A DNA stretch of 64,000 nt from Prorocentrum cordatum (Eukaryota > Sar > Dinophyceae > Prorocentrales > Prorocentraceae), in NCBI GenBank assembly GCA_963575745.1, contig CAUYUJ010001303.1, positions 571,690 through 635,689 on the forward strand. The letters run 5' to 3'. The position numbers and the translations under genes are program-made. The first letter of the stretch is position 1; the number at the start of each line of letters is the position of its first letter. The notes beneath the pieces are model-generated. The model saw only the letters and a program-made list of their open reading frames with translations, was not told where the DNA came from and searched no databases. Positions 11,690 to 22,959 of the stretch are shown here, in pieces.

Positions 11690-12358
11690 GGGTGCCAGAT
11701 GGCACTTGGCCACGACGCCGACGACGACCGCGACGACGACGACGACGGCGCCGCCGACGCCGACTACAACGACACCGACGACGCCCCCAACGACTTCGAC
11801 GACGACAGCGACCACGACGACGACGACACCGACGACGACGACGGCGGCAGCGGCGACGACGACGCCGACGACGACGCCGACGACGACGACGAAGACAACG
11901 ACGACGACGACGACGACGGCAACGACGTCGCCAACGAAGACGACGACGAGGGAGGAGGGAGGACGACGACGGCGACAACGACGACAACGACGACAACGAC
12001 GAGGGAGGGGGGAGGACGGCGACGACGCGAACGACGAAGAGGGAGAAAGGACGGCGACGCCGACGACGACAACGACGAGGGAGGAAGGACGACGACGACG
12101 ACGACGACGACAACGACGACGACGACGACGACGGCGACGAAATAGGAGGGACGATGACGAGACGCCGACGACGGACGACGACGACGACGAGGGAGGAGGA
12201 GGAAGGACGACCACGGCGACAACGACGACGGAAACGACCACGACGCCAAAGAGGACGACGACGACGAACACGAGGAAATACGCAGGACGACGTAGGCGAC
12301 GACGACGACGACGCGGGGGGGGGAGGACGGCGACGACGACGACGACGACGACACAAAA
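11690..12358. repeat. Long GAC/ACG triplet tract
   Basis: About 670 bp consist almost only of GAC, GAG, GGA and ACG triplets with small interruptions. All six frames are open, giving poly-Asp, poly-Thr, poly-Arg, poly-Val or poly-Ser. Openness in every frame is a composition artefact, so I do not call a gene. Blocks such as 'gacgagggaggaggaaggacg' recur, suggesting slippage and local duplication. Confidence 0.85.
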
Positions 12359-12376
12359 GCGCGCGCGTTTTTGTTG

Positions 12377-12815
12377 AAAGTCCGCGTTGCGAAACCTTAC
12401 GTTTTGTAAGTTTTTTGGACGCGCGATTTTGACATCCTTCCGAAACCGGCGGGCTTCGAAGGATGCCGGCACGCGCGCGCGACGACGCGCGCGTCTGCAC
12501 TTCGCCCCATGTTTTGCAGAGGACTCTCGCGACGGCACACGCGCAAGGGCGTTCGACTGATTTCGACATGCGCGCGCGAAGCTCTTTTAATCGCATTTTG
12601 TAACAAACTTGAACAACCCATGGTTTTCTTGAGATTGCGCATGAGCTCGCGCGGAAGCTTTTTCAGCAAATCAGCGCTGCGAAACCATGTTTTTTTTTCT
12701 TTTGGAAGCTCGATTGCGAAAGCCTTCCGGCGCCGAAGGAATTTGAAGGATTTCGGCATGCGCGCGCGACGACGCGTGCGCGCACTTCGCCCCATTCTGT
12801 TGCAAGGGATCCGCG
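12377..12815. repeat. Diverged direct repeat pair, ~285 bp apart
   Basis: The segment from about 12383 ('GCGTTGCGAAACC') to 12530 is repeated in diverged form from about 12670 to 12815. Shared blocks include the '(G)CATGCGCGCGCGACGACGCG'-like part and 'GCACTTCGCCCCAT'. I see no coding function. Confidence 0.6.
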
Positions 12816-12839
12816 AACACGTGCTATTTTACAACAACA

Positions 12840-13800
12840 AATGCCACCGCGTAGTGTTTGTTTACAAGGGGACCTCAGGGGGGGGGGGGTACCGGCTGGC
12901 CTGGGACATTGTGATTCCAAATTTAGGATGGACATGTGGTCATAATCGCACGCGATTTACATGCCCGAAAGGGGGGGCGACAACGCCGGGGGGGGGGGGG
13001 GGTAGAGTTCATTTTCTTTTAAGGAATGAGAATCCACGCGGCGCAAGCGACGCGGCGGCGAGGCGAAGGCGGCGGGCGCGGATCCGCCAGATTTCCGCGC
13101 GCGCCCAGACCACGGGCGGCGACGCGGCGGCGACGGGGCGGCGACGGCGACGGGGCGGCCGCGGAACCTCGACGGCGAGCGCGGAGCCGCCATGCCGCCA
13201 CTCACAAATCAAAAGCCTTATACGCGCAATTGTTGGTTTGGGAATGGTTTCAGACGCAGTGCAGTCGCAGCTGCGTCGGCGCCGCCAGGCCACGGCATCG
13301 CTTGGCTTCGGGCCCCCCCCCACCCCTCCCCGAGATCGAGTGAGGCCCCGAGGTGCCCCGCGCCAGCGGTGGCCCCAGGGCGCCGCGAGGGCGCGCGGGC
13401 CCCATGGGCCGACGACGGCCCCGATACCCCATTGAGCCCACGAGGGCCCTGGGGCAATCCTGCGCAGACGAATCCCTGCTGGGGCCTCCAAGAGGCGCAG
13501 ACCAGCGGCCTTCGGGGCGTTTCATCGTCGTCGTCGTCGTAGTTTGAAAATGCGACGGGGCGAGGGATGCTAAGACCAGGGGGTGAGTTTCTCATGGCAG
13601 CACGAGCTGCAAGACGCATCCATCATTGGGCGAGATCGCCCAGGCGCTGCGGTCAACCCCGCCAGCAGCGCAAGATATGGGGAAACGGCGACTGCGATAT
13701 ATAACTGCAAACTGCCGCGGCGCACTGCAACTGCGACTGCGATCTAACTGCAAACTGCCGCGGCGCATTGAGACTGAGACTGAGACTATGAGACTCCGTC
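12840..13800. other. Gene-free interval with poly-G tracts
   Basis: This holds several poly-G or poly-C runs (about 12880, 12990, 13310) and a CG-rich block that repeats 'gcgacggggcggcgacgg' units near 13120-13170. A CTGCAACTGCGACTGCGAT-type repeat lies at 13690-13790. No frame convinces. Confidence 0.4.
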
Positions 13801-13802
13801 GC

Positions 13803-14219
13803 CTACATTTGGAAGGGCGGAACGCAGTCCGCTGTGATGGGCTGCGGGGCTACCTCGGCCGCCGCGGCTGCCGCTGCCGAAGGCGTGCGCGCAGCGACCG
13901 TGGCGCGGGCTGCTTGTGTTCCCGCGGCGCGCTCTGTCGCGTGCATCGCGTACCTGGCGAGAGCGGATGCGCTCTCGGCTGCGGCGATCTGCTGCGTCGC
14001 ATCGACTCGCTGGTCATGGTTGCGAATGCTTGCCGCGGGCTGCACCTGCGCGCGCCGCAGGCGCTTCGCGCCCGCGATCTCCATCCTGCGCCGCCCCAAG
14101 GCGAGCTTCAGGTTGTCGAGGCCATGCGCGCGCCGGTCGAGGGCGGAATCCTTGTCTTTCATGTACGCCTTTATCTTTCCATGGTTTTCTTCAGCCCCGC
14201 ATTTTCCCGGTGTCTTGGC
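13803..14219 (-). CDS. Hypothetical coiled-coil fragment (minus strand)
   Basis: A minus-strand frame gives a plausible helical protein: CGAEENHGKIKAYMKDKDSA, then LDNLKLALGRRRMEIAGAKR, then an alanine-rich stretch ATQQIAAAESASALARYAMH, ending at a stop at 13803. Charge pattern and alanine content suggest a long helix or coiled coil. No ATG in good context opens it and the sequence upstream (14220-14438) becomes Pro/Arg-rich, so it is likely the last exon or a fragment of a larger gene. Family unknown. Confidence 0.4.
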   Translation of the reverse strand, partial: AKTPGKCGAEENHGKIKAYMKDKDSALDRRAHGLDNLKLALGRRRMEIAGAKRLRRAQVQPAASIRNHDQRVDATQQIAAAESASALARYAMHATERAAGTQAARATVAARTPSAAAAAAAEVAPQPITADCVPPFQM

Positions 14220-14630
14220 CGCCGTGGCGCCCGCGCTTGATGGCGCCGAGCGCTGTGGTGCGGTGGTAGCTGGCCGCCAAACTATGATAGCGCCATGCGC
14301 TGAGGTGCGCGAGAGACGGGGCGGCGGACGCACGGGGTGGGAAGGCGCCGGCAGGTGGGAACGAGGAATCAGCGAGGGCGCGAATGCTAATGCCGCGCGG
14401 GCTTCAGGACGTCCACCTCGGGGCCCCGCTGCATCCAATGCGCGCCGTCACCAAACGCGGGTCGTCGGCGCCGTCGTCGTCGAAGGCCCTGGACCCCAAT
14501 GCGGCCGCGCGACCTGTCAGACCCTGGGGCCCCGAGGCCATCGACCCTGAGACCCTGGGGCCCCCGAGCAACTCAAGGCCCTGTCACCGCGCGGCCCTGG
14601 GTTGCCCTGCGACGCCGCACCCTGAGATTC

Positions 14631-14631
<1 letters not shown>

Positions 14632-14669
<38 letters not shown>

Positions 14670-14671
14670 GT
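14632..14671. repeat. TA microsatellite
   Basis: A near-pure (TA)n run with two interruptions. The flanks 14.25-14.63 and 14.68-15.2 kb hold no gene I can support; 14830-14970 has degenerate 'ttcgggatagg' repeats. Confidence 0.85.
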
Positions 14672-15204
14672 ACATACATAAACTTTGCGCGCTGCGCGCA
14701 TGCAGGCTGAAGGCCCCGACATCCGAATATCATGGGGCCCCGAAAGTTAACTCCTGGTGGCCCCATATAGGCTTATAGGCCATGGTTAGAGCCCCCGTGC
14801 TGGGCCGTAGACAGCAGGGTGGCGCCTTGGTGGGGGCGTTTCTTGAAGCCGTCTTGAGGGCGGCGGTCGGGGGCGGGGCGTTCGGGATAGGATAGGTTCA
14901 TGGTTCTGGGGTTCGGGATATGGTCTAGGGCGAGGGTGTTCGGTCTAGGGGTAGGGCGTTAGGGTTGCGGTGCTAGAATTCGGGCGATCGCCCCGAGACA
15001 GCCTACGATGGCCCCAAGATACCCGAAACATTCCCAACATCCGCCAAAGTCCACCTGGCGCAAAAAAATCAGCCGCCGCGCCCCCTGACGCGATGAGGAA
15101 CGAGCGCGGGCACGCGCGCGCAATCGCGCAATACTTATGCGCCCGGCCGTCGCACGCGCGCGCGCACTCGTGTGCGCGATCACCTCGCGCGCGCGCTGCG
15201 GCGC

Positions 15205-15760
15205 GCGCTGCGGAGTTCTATGATGTCCATGATAGAAAAGTCGACATGTAATTTCAGAAACTGAATTTTGAATTTCTGCGATGCCTTAAGGGAGGCCGAG
15301 GTGACCCACGCGATGGGTGGGTCACCCCCGCGCGCGCGCGCCGCCGCGCGCGCGGCAGCGCGGGTTATGGAGTTCTTTATTGCGCACAAGAGAATTGTAA
15401 TTCCAAAAACTGAATTTGGAATTTTGGTGAGGCATTAGTGGAGGCCGAGGTGACCCACGCGATGGGTGGGTCACCCGCGGGCCCGGCGGCGTGCGCTGGG
15501 GAGATCTGTAGTGTCCACGATAGAAAAATCTGCATGTAATTCCACAAACTGAATTTGAACTGCTTGCGAGGCCCTGTAAGGGAGGCAGAGGTGACACGGG
15601 TCACCCGCGCGCGGGTGACTATGGTCACGCGCGAGCGCGCGCGAACGCGCGTGCGGAGTTATGTTTTGTCCATTATAGAACACAAGAGGTGGAATTCCAC
15701 AAACTGAATTTGGAGTTTCTGTGCGGCCTTAAAGGAGGCCGAGGTAACACGCGTCACCGA
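15205..15760. repeat. Four tandem ~150-bp units with internal palindrome
   Basis: Units begin near 15210, 15367, 15500 and 15652, with 'GGAGTTCTATGATGTCCATG' and variants. Each contains a conserved 'AAACTGAATTTGGAA'-like core and ends with 'GGAGGCCGAGGTGACCC'. Units one and two end in an inverted repeat in which GGTGACCCA pairs with TGGGTCACC around 'cgcgatggg'. CG-rich alternating purine-pyrimidine runs lie between units. No coding. Confidence 0.75.
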
Positions 15761-16500
15761 AATCATCCTCCCTCCTCCCTCCTCCTCCCTCCTCCTCCTC
15801 TTGCCCGTCACCGAAATCATCCTCCCTCCTCCTTCCTCCCTCCTCGCTCCTCGCGCGAACGTGCGTCTTCAAACGCATGCACATCCACGAATACACATAC
15901 ATATGCATATGCCATCTCGTCGCCGTCATCCTCATCGCCTTCGTCCTCATCATCACCAACATCGCGCGTGCTGGGTTTCGGCTTCCGCATGCCTCACAAT
16001 TGTGTTTGAGGTTTTCGTTTGCAACATGTGGCTCATGTGGTTTTATGTTTAACGCGTTACCACGCTTTTGTTTGCAAGCGCACGGTGTATTGTTCGGTAA
16101 ACTCAAGCGAGACACAACTCTTGCAGCATACTAGTTGTCCTACAACATTTGTTGGGCAACACTCGACATAATGGGTCGTGGCGTGCTTGGTGTAAGTACA
16201 TGCGCACACGTAGCAACGACTTGCTATGTGCAACTTGATATGACGCTAAGTACTTGTAAGTACATGCAAGTACTTTGCTTGGGCGCCTAGAAGAGAAAAC
16301 TATCCACTTGCAATTGCTGCGACAAGCTACAGAAGTTGGAAAGTTTGGCCGGAATATAGCATGTGGATCGCAAGTTGCTAAGTTCTTGTGCACCACTATG
16401 AAGTGGGTTGCAGACCACATCGAAGTGGGTTGCACACCACAACGGAGTGTGTTAGCTCCACCACCTAAAGCGCCTTTCTTCTAGCAGCCGCCAATCTCAT
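15761..16500. other. Gene-poor interval
   Basis: It starts with a duplicated CTCC-rich block in which 'CACCGAAATCATCCTCCCTC' occurs twice, at about 15756 and 15808. At about 16390-16450 three copies of 'GAAGTGGGTTGCA' or similar occur. No gene seen. Confidence 0.4.
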
Positions 16501-16507
16501 CCTAATA

Positions 16508-16650
16508 GTGACCCCCCTATGGTTTTCGGGGGGGGTGAGGGGTTCGAACCGGTAGTGACCCCCCCTGGTTTTCCGGCGGATGGGAGGGGGGTTTCGAACA
16601 GGTAGTGACCCCCTCGGTTTTCCGGAGGGGGGGGTGGGCGGGGGTTAAGG
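16508..16650. repeat. Three tandem ~48-bp units (TAGTGACCCCCC...)
   Basis: Units begin at about 16506, 16552 and 16602 with 'TAGTGACCCCC', followed by 'TGGTTTTCCGG' and a G-run, and the first two end in 'TTCGAACCGG'-like sequence. The following 16640-16760 is G-rich and may be a worn extension. Confidence 0.7.
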
Positions 16651-16759
16651 GAGGGGCGGGGTTTGCGGGGGGGGGGAAGGGGGGTCCAGAGGAGGAGGGG
16701 GGGGGGATTTTCGGAGGGGGGGGGACCCCCGGGTTCCAGAGGAGGGGAAGGAATTTTCC

Positions 16760-17812
16760 ACAGTAAAGCGGCGGTGGATCATGCTCTCTCTGAGTTCTAG
16801 GCGTTCCCTTTTTTCTCCCTCTGATAGTTCTCGCTTGACCCTGGTCCCCAGGCCACCTCGCTTTGTGCTGCGTTCTGGGGCAAGTTTTGGCCACAATGTT
16901 GACCCAGACATGTCCGTCGATGTTTGACCTTCCAAAACTTCAATGGAGAACTCAGGCCGGATTGAAAGCGACATCTTCATTTTGGGATCCAAAATCCAGG
17001 GTGGCATTTCCGTTACATCTGCACGCCCAAGAACGCAGGCAGTTTTGAGAGGTTTTTCTCAAAGCGTGTAGATATCATGATGGTTGGCTGCTAGAGACGG
17101 GGTGTGTTTCTGGACTCCCAGGATTGAGCCTCCTGTCGATTGGCTCGTGGCGAGTTGTTGCCATTTTTGCTGGTCATCTCCTCGCTGGCATATGCTACGC
17201 CAAGATCAAGCGACACTTGTCTTGCTTCAAGGCCGTGTTCGTGACGTCCTGCGTCGTCTTCATGGCGGCCGCTCTGCCGGCCGCGTGCCCGACGCCTGCG
17301 CCGGTGTCGGAGCTGGGCTCGCTCGCAGCGACAGGATTTGCGCGGTCGCTGCTCCTGATATCCTCCGCCACTGAAATTTACACAGACACCCTCCAATGAA
17401 TTGCTCCTGGGCCTCAGGGGAGGGTGGCGGTGTACAAGTCACCACTGAGAGCCAGCGACTGTATACACCGCCGCGCTCTCCGAATGTACGTGCAAAGGTC
17501 GTCGGAGGGTGCTTGTGTATATAATTCCGTGGCGGATATCCTGCGTGTCGTTCACTGTCGAGCAGCTGCAAGACGTCCGAGACATCTCCGAGGATGTGCG
17601 GGCTGGCGTCGAGACTCTGCCTTCCAGGTGTGGTGCGAAGGGGGCCGCCAGATTCGGGGTGCTGTCGCACAGTCACCGCCTCGATGCCCACTGACTGAGG
17701 TCGGGGCCCGAGGTTGTGAAGTATTCGCCTCTCCCCGTCCGCGTTCCCCCTCCGAGCTGCGAAGGTCGACTCGTGCAGATACCAGTCTTTATACGCATAT
17801 GGATGTATACAT

Positions 17813-17860
<48 letters not shown>

Positions 17861-18343
17861 TATAGAACAATACACACAGCTATATGAATGGTGCCACAAA
17901 GAGGGGTGAGTATATGAACGGTTGAGGGCGGCACGGCTTCGCAAGAGCCAGACACTTGGGCACAAGCTGTCTGAGAAATGCGTGCTGTTTGAGCCAGACA
18001 ACGGGGTACAGGGTGTCTGGAACAACTGCGTTTTCTGGTGCATGTTTCCGCCGTTCGTTCTGTCTCAAGCAGCCTTGCAGCCCACCATCCAGCCCACAGC
18101 ACCGACCGTGCAAGCCTGGGGGGAGTCCTCTTTGATATCCTGCGCGAGATTCGGCCGCCACGAGGTTCTCTTGTGGCCTGGCCGGGGCAGGGAAGTGCAA
18201 ATTCGTTGCCAATCGGCATCATCTGAAGCATCGTTCACCCGCGCTTCCCACTGTGCCTCGTGCTGGCGTGGATGTTTGCCTTCCCCCGTTGGTCCCTGAC
18301 AAGACCGCAACGCAGTGTTGGCAATCATTGAAAACCCCTTCGC
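16760..18343. other. Gene-poor interval left of the retrotransposon
   Basis: This contains a near-pure TA microsatellite (about 17817-17865) and 'gccagacac' type local repeats at 17940-18010. An ORF at 17124-17399 (91 aa) has one hydrophobic stretch, VVAIFAGHLLAGICYAKI, but nothing else supports it. I make no gene call. Confidence 0.4.
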
Positions 18344-18348
18344 CGGGT
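18344..18348 (+). other. Target-site duplication, left copy (CGGGT)
   Basis: The five bases CGGGT immediately precede the 5' LTR and are repeated exactly at 24467-24471, just after the 3' LTR. Five-base duplications are normal for Ty1/copia integration. Confidence 0.85.
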
Positions 18349-18562
18349 TGTCGAGCCCACATGCCTAATACACACACCTCCTGTTGGGTTAACGTCACCA
18401 CATTTAGCCCGAGATGCCTTTGACAGTTTTAACTCCGGGAGCGGTGTATGCAGCAGCAAGCAGCAGCAGCAGGCAGTTTTAGCAACGATCAGCTTGAGTG
18501 CATTCGCGTCGCGATTGACGTGTGGCTCAAGGCCCCTCTTTCGGCAGAAAAGCATCACGTCA
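18349..18562 (+). repeat. 5' LTR
   Basis: Begins TGTCGAGCCCACATGCC and ends AGCATCACGTCA, so it has the TG...CA termini. It contains a short CAG run (about 18450-18475). It aligns to 24232-24466 along its whole length. Confidence 0.92.
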
Positions 18563-18575
18563 TAGTAGCGGAGCC
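18563..18575 (+). other. Likely primer-binding site
   Basis: TAGTAGCGGAGCC follows the 5' LTR directly. It matches 10 of 13 bases of the methionine-tRNA-type binding site TGGTATCAGAGCC used by many plant copia elements (recalled from general knowledge). The position is right; the tRNA identity is inferred. Confidence 0.5.
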
Positions 18576-18763
18576 GTGGTAACACGGCTCGGCAATCCTG
18601 ATCGCCGCAACGCCCACCAAGCGCGGGCAGCGATCCACCAGCAGGGCTGCGGCCCGCGTGCGCCGCGCTTCGGCGCGCAGGCTAGTGCCTCGGGCTGCGG
18701 GTGGCCCCGCGCCGAGGCGCACGACACAGCACCGGGTAGCGGGTAGCCCCGCACCCTGGCACC

Positions 18764-20752
18764 ATGGAGGAGCTGCGCGTTTCGATGGAGGCGCTGAACG
18801 CCCGGCTGCAAGCACAGGAAAACGTCGCGCAGCAGCTCCAGGGCGAGAGGCAGCAGCTCCAGCAGGAGCTCCAGCAGGCCAGGCAGGCGCCTCGCGTGGA
18901 GCCGGCGCCACATCCGACCGGGGTGGTCGACACCAGAGTGATGGGCAAGCCGGGCGAGTTCGCGGGCGACGTGACGATGTTCGCGGAGTGGAGCTTCAAG
19001 ATGAGGTCCTACCTCGGCGCCGTGGACCACAGGTACCAGGGCAAGCTGATGGATGCAGAGCAGTCGCAGGTCACGATTCGGAGCGCCACGATGGAGCCAG
19101 ACATCGCCAGGCTCAGCACGCAGCTGTACTACATCCTTGTGATGATCACGTCCGGGTCGGCACTGGACAAGTGCCACAACGCGGGGGTGAACGAAGGCTT
19201 CGAGGCGTGGCGCCAGTTCGTGCTGGAGTTGGAGCCGAGGCTGAGGGGCCGATTCGTCGTCGATCTTCGCATGCAGGCGATGGCTTACAAGTTCACGGGA
19301 GACATTCCCAGCGCTCTCGCAGCCTTCGAGCGCCCCGTGCCGGACTACGAGAGCCAGTCCAACAAGAAGATAGACGACGAGAAGATCGGCGTGGCTCTGC
19401 TGGGCATGGAGGGCCCCAGGGCCAAGGGGCCCTTGATTCGGAGCAGCGCCGGCTTCGACGCGCGGCCCAAGATGCGCGAGGAGATTTTGGAGATCATCCG
19501 GACCCAACAGTGCGTCGACTCGCAGCCGACTCCCATGCAGCTCGGCGCCATCCCTCGGGGAGGCAAGGACCCCAAAGGCGGGGGGCCGATAGGGGGCAGG
19601 GATCCGAAGGGCGGGGGCGAGAAAGGCAAGGACAAGGGGGGCAAGGCCGACGGCGGGAAGAACTCGAACGGCGAGAAGGAGTGTTTCTATTGCAGGAAGA
19701 AAGGCCACGTGAAGAGCGAGTGCAGGAAAAGACAGCGGGACCTCGCCGCGGCGGAGAACAGGCGGGGGCCGCTCGCCGCGACTCCAGGAGGACAGAGCGC
19801 GCCATCCTCGGGGGGTCCGCCGCCGCCGCTGGTCCAGCCACCGCCAGGGCAGCCGCTGTCGGCGCTGCTGCAGAGCCAGCGCGCGTCGACCTTCGCCCTC
19901 GAGGAGCCCTGGCCGCTGCCGCAGGCCGCTGCCGCAGCAGGCAGCGGCAGCGCATCGGCCGCGGCAGGCCGCGACGCGGACGGACCCGTTCCAGTGCTGG
20001 CAGCGACGCGGACGGACGCGAAGTACCTCATGATCGACACTCGCGCTGGGGCGAGCGTTTTCCCACGAGGATTCGACCCAGCAGCCTGGGGCGATTCGAC
20101 AGTGGGCGCTGGGGGGCCCCGACGGTGGCGGACGACCCGGTCGTCGGCGACAGTGGGAAGCAGCCCCGCTTCGGTCTGCAGGGCGGCCAGCAGGCAGGTC
20201 GCGGCGAGGCGGAACGAGGCCGAGGTGAAGTTGATCGTGAGCGTCGGGGAGGCGGCATGCCAGGGCAACTGGTTCGTCTTCGGCCCCGGTCACCAGGTGA
20301 TGCTGCCCAGCGAGGCGCCTCCAGACCTCCGGCGGATTTCCCAACTTCCCAATGCGGTGAATTTGGAGAAGCACCGCGGGGCGCACTGGCCGCCGTGCCA
20401 AGTGGGGGGGCCGCGGGGCTCGACGCCCTTGCGCCCCGTGCAACCGGCGGCTGAGGTTCAGCAGGCGCCAGTGCAGGCTCCAGCCCAGGAGCCAAAACAG
20501 CAGCCAAGGGCCTCTGGCGGCGGTCCGGGGGCGGGCAGCCCCGCCCCGGCCCGGCGCAGCTGCCGGAGAGCGAAGAGAGCCGTGCAGTTTCGATCAGGAA
20601 GCTCCCTCGAGAGGTGTCGAAGGTCGAGTTCGACGCCCGCCAAATCACGCACTTGCCGTTCCGCTCGCGGAGCCCCCACTGCGCAATGGGCAAGGCCAGC
20701 GACGGCGCCCATCACCCGCGCCCTGACGCAACCAAAGGCGCGGCCAGGTTAG
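18764..20752 (+). CDS. gag: Copia gag, with protease-like motif at its end
   Basis: The ATG at 18764 opens a 662-codon frame. The first 45 residues form a Gln/Glu-rich coiled coil (QAQENVAQQLQGERQQLQQE). Residues about 60-250 match the general build of copia Gag, with aromatic and helical stretches such as VTMFAEWSFKMRSYLGAVDH. A Gly/Lys-rich linker leads to a CCHC zinc knuckle at residues 307-320 (CFYCRKKGHVKSEC), which binds RNA in nucleocapsids. At residues 425-431 the motif DTRAGAS stands where retropepsin has DTG/DSG, so the catalytic Gly is replaced by Arg. After about 20100 the reading frame is mixed, and the plausible continuation alternates with the frame opened at 18658. Confidence 0.85.
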   Translation: MEELRVSMEALNARLQAQENVAQQLQGERQQLQQELQQARQAPRVEPAPHPTGVVDTRVMGKPGEFAGDVTMFAEWSFKMRSYLGAVDHRYQGKLMDAEQSQVTIRSATMEPDIARLSTQLYYILVMITSGSALDKCHNAGVNEGFEAWRQFVLELEPRLRGRFVVDLRMQAMAYKFTGDIPSALAAFERPVPDYESQSNKKIDDEKIGVALLGMEGPRAKGPLIRSSAGFDARPKMREEILEIIRTQQCVDSQPTPMQLGAIPRGGKDPKGGGPIGGRDPKGGGEKGKDKGGKADGGKNSNGEKECFYCRKKGHVKSECRKRQRDLAAAENRRGPLAATPGGQSAPSSGGPPPPLVQPPPGQPLSALLQSQRASTFALEEPWPLPQAAAAAGSGSASAAAGRDADGPVPVLAATRTDAKYLMIDTRAGASVFPRGFDPAAWGDSTVGAGGPRRWRTTRSSATVGSSPASVCRAASRQVAARRNEAEVKLIVSVGEAACQGNWFVFGPGHQVMLPSEAPPDLRRISQLPNAVNLEKHRGAHWPPCQVGGPRGSTPLRPVQPAAEVQQAPVQAPAQEPKQQPRASGGGPGAGSPAPARRSCRRAKRAVQFRSGSSLERCRRSSSTPAKSRTCRSARGAPTAQWARPATAPITRALTQPKARPG

Positions 20753-21130
20753 CAATGAATTATTTCTTCCTAGCGAGGGCCATCGGCCCGCGGCGTTTGA
20801 AGTCCGTGCTCGACTGCCTGGACATGCTCAGCGGCGCCGTCTTCGCAGCGACGGTGGTCAAGGGCGGCGATCCGTGCGCGCTGGCCGTCGCCATCGTGGC
20901 TCTGATGCACGCGTTCCGGACGCGCGCGACGATCCTCTGCGACCAGGAGAACGCCGTCGCGACGCTGGCCGAAAACGTCCGGGACAGCGGGGCCCACGAG
21001 ACAGCGCTGCTGAACACCTTCAAGGGGTCCAGCGCCAACGACGGAGGCATCGAGCAGGCGAACTGCGAGGTCGAGAAGCAGTTCAGGACGCTCAGGTCGC
21101 GCTTCCTCCTAGCAGTGCTACAACCTGACG
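20614..21130 (+). pseudogene. Copia integrase core, broken
   Basis: This frame carries the end of an integrase zinc region (HLPFRSRSPHCAMGKASDGA, with one Cys of the expected CxxC replaced by Ser) followed by an rve-type core. Candidate catalytic residues are an Asp in DCLDMLSGAV (about 20812-20823), the Asp in CDQENAV (codon at 20941) and the Glu in GIEQANCEVEKQ (codon at 21052). The last two are 36 residues apart, close to the DX35E rule. The frame loses sense after about 21120. Fragments between 21130 and 22000 lie in other frames, and the GKQ/integrase-C part is not clean. Confidence 0.75.
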
Positions 21131-22018
21131 GTGGACTTGGAGCACAAGATCTTGCCGTTTATGGTCAGGCACGCAGCCTGGCTTCTGAACCTTTTCCAGG
21201 TCAAATCGGACGGTGGGGCGGCATGCGAGAGGCTTCGCGGTCGACCTTGCCGTGGCCAGGTTTCGGAGTTCGGCGAGTCCGTTTGCTACCGGGGCCCGCA
21301 GAGTGCGCCCGACATGCCCAAGCTCGACGACAGGTGGATGCTGGGCGCGCGGGTCGGCGAGAGCTTGGCCTCCGACGAGCGCTACATTGGCACTCCTGCC
21401 GGGGTGCGCCGACGCCGGTCCATCTGGAGGCGCCCGGAGAGCGCGCGCTGGGACCGGAAGATCTTGGATGCCATGGTCGGCGAGCCCTGGAATCCCAAAG
21501 GCGCCAGCGATGCGCCGAAGGCGGCCGCTGCGAGGGGCGTCTACATCACGTTGGACAGGCAGATCCAGCGCGGCGGCACTCCAGGGTGCCCGGCGTGCTT
21601 CGGACGCGATTCCAGGAGATCATGGACAGGGGGTCTCAATCCAGGGCGGAGGGGGGGGCCCGGCTGCAGGTGGCACCGCGCTGGCGGAGCAACAGCCCGG
21701 AGCAGGAGGTTCAAGCAGTTCGGCGGCAGGCGCTGCCGGGCCATCATCGGCGTCGGCGGCGGGCGGCCCCGCGCCGGCCGCCAGCGGCATGCCGGCAGGG
21801 AGCTCTGGGGGGCCCGTTCCCATGGAGCTGACTGGAGATGCGGGTGGATCCGCCCCCTGCCCTGATGCCCCCCCCCCCCGCTGAGGGCATGCAGGCGGAC
21901 GCGACCACCGACGGCCGGAAGCAGCAGGGGATCTTGGCCGGCATGCCGCCCCTCCACGCGGAGGATCCTGAGCACCCGAACCTGGACGTGCTCTCAGGAC
22001 CTTCTCGCCGCAGCCGAG

Positions 22019-22870
22019 TTGGTCGACTCGGAGTGGGCCCAGCAGATCATCGACTGGGGGCGCGCCTACGACGGAGTCAAAAGCGGCACGGTGCTGGACA
22101 AGCAGAAGGTGTGCGAGGGACGCGTCTGCGAGCTCGCGAACATGGTGAGGCTCGGCGTCGTTGAGCCGATCTCTATCGCGGATGCTCGTTCGCTCGGCCT
22201 GAAGATCGTCGACCCCAAGTGGCTGGAGGACGAGCAGCCGAACCCCGAGGGCGAGCAGGCGATGAGGTGCAGGCTCGTGGCGACGCAGGTGGACACCTAC
22301 AACCGGGAGGACGCCACCCAGGCCACGCCGCCGATCAAGGCGCCCAGGATGATCAGCACGGCGGCCACGAAGACCAATGCCAAGGGGCGGCGCGACCGGT
22401 TAATCGGCCGGCACGACATCCGAGTGGCGTTTTTCCACGCCACCGGGTCGGGGAAGGTGGTAATCATTCCACCTCGTGGCCTGGCGCCTCCCGGCGTGGG
22501 CTGGCGAGCCCTGAAGGCTATGCATGGGGCGCGCGAGGCCAGCAAGTGCCGGGAAACAGGCCTGTGATGGTGGTGCCCATGATGTTCGTCTCCGACAGTT
22601 TCGGGTACGCGACGTGCTGCCGCGGCGACGACTTCTTGACGGCAGGCACGGCGTCCGCCCTCGATGAGGTCGACCGGGTGTTGACGAGGCACTTCGATGC
22701 GAAGGTCTTACCACGGATCGGGCCGCCCGCCCACAGTGGCGAGGTGGCAGAAGGGCAGCACCTGGGGAGGGCGATACGGTGGACGGCCGATGTTTTCGAG
22801 TGGCAGGCGAATCCCAAGCACAGAGACGATCTCTTGACCCTGGCAGGCCTCGACAAGGACTCGAAGGGTG
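22019..22870 (+). pseudogene. Copia reverse transcriptase, frameshifted
   Basis: The 22019-22567 frame shows the RVT_2 order: RCRLVATQVDTYNREDATQA, a PP-x-KAPR-like block, GRHDIRVAFFHATGSGKVVI, IIPPRGL and ALKAMHGAREASKC. The frame then changes. The next part, from about 22565, has PVMVVPMMFVSDSFGYATCC followed by RGDDFL (the YVDD-box region, seen as GDDF in this group) and DEVDRVLTRHFDAKVLPRIG. The catalytic Asp pair is kept but the change of frame breaks the protein. Confidence 0.85.
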
Positions 22871-22959
22871 CACCGACGCAGTCGTCCAAGTCGACCGCGG
22901 CTGGCAGGCGCGACAGACACGACGATCGAGGGCGAGGCCGCGAAAAGCTTCAATCAGGG

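Noticed and set aside
11682-12596. Long open frames on both strands over the GAC tract (up to 359 codons)
   Set aside because: All six frames are open because the DNA lacks stop triplets. The products are single-residue polymers.
17124-17399. 91-aa ORF with a hydrophobic stretch as a membrane protein
   Set aside because: No second line of support, and the opposite frame is equally plausible.
18531-18540. GGCTCAAG in the LTR as a relict spliced leader
   Set aside because: Only eight bases match and they lie inside an LTR, present in both copies.
18560-20443. 627-codon minus-strand frame opposite gag
   Set aside because: Shadow of the plus-strand gag. The plus frame has a zinc knuckle and correct position between LTRs.
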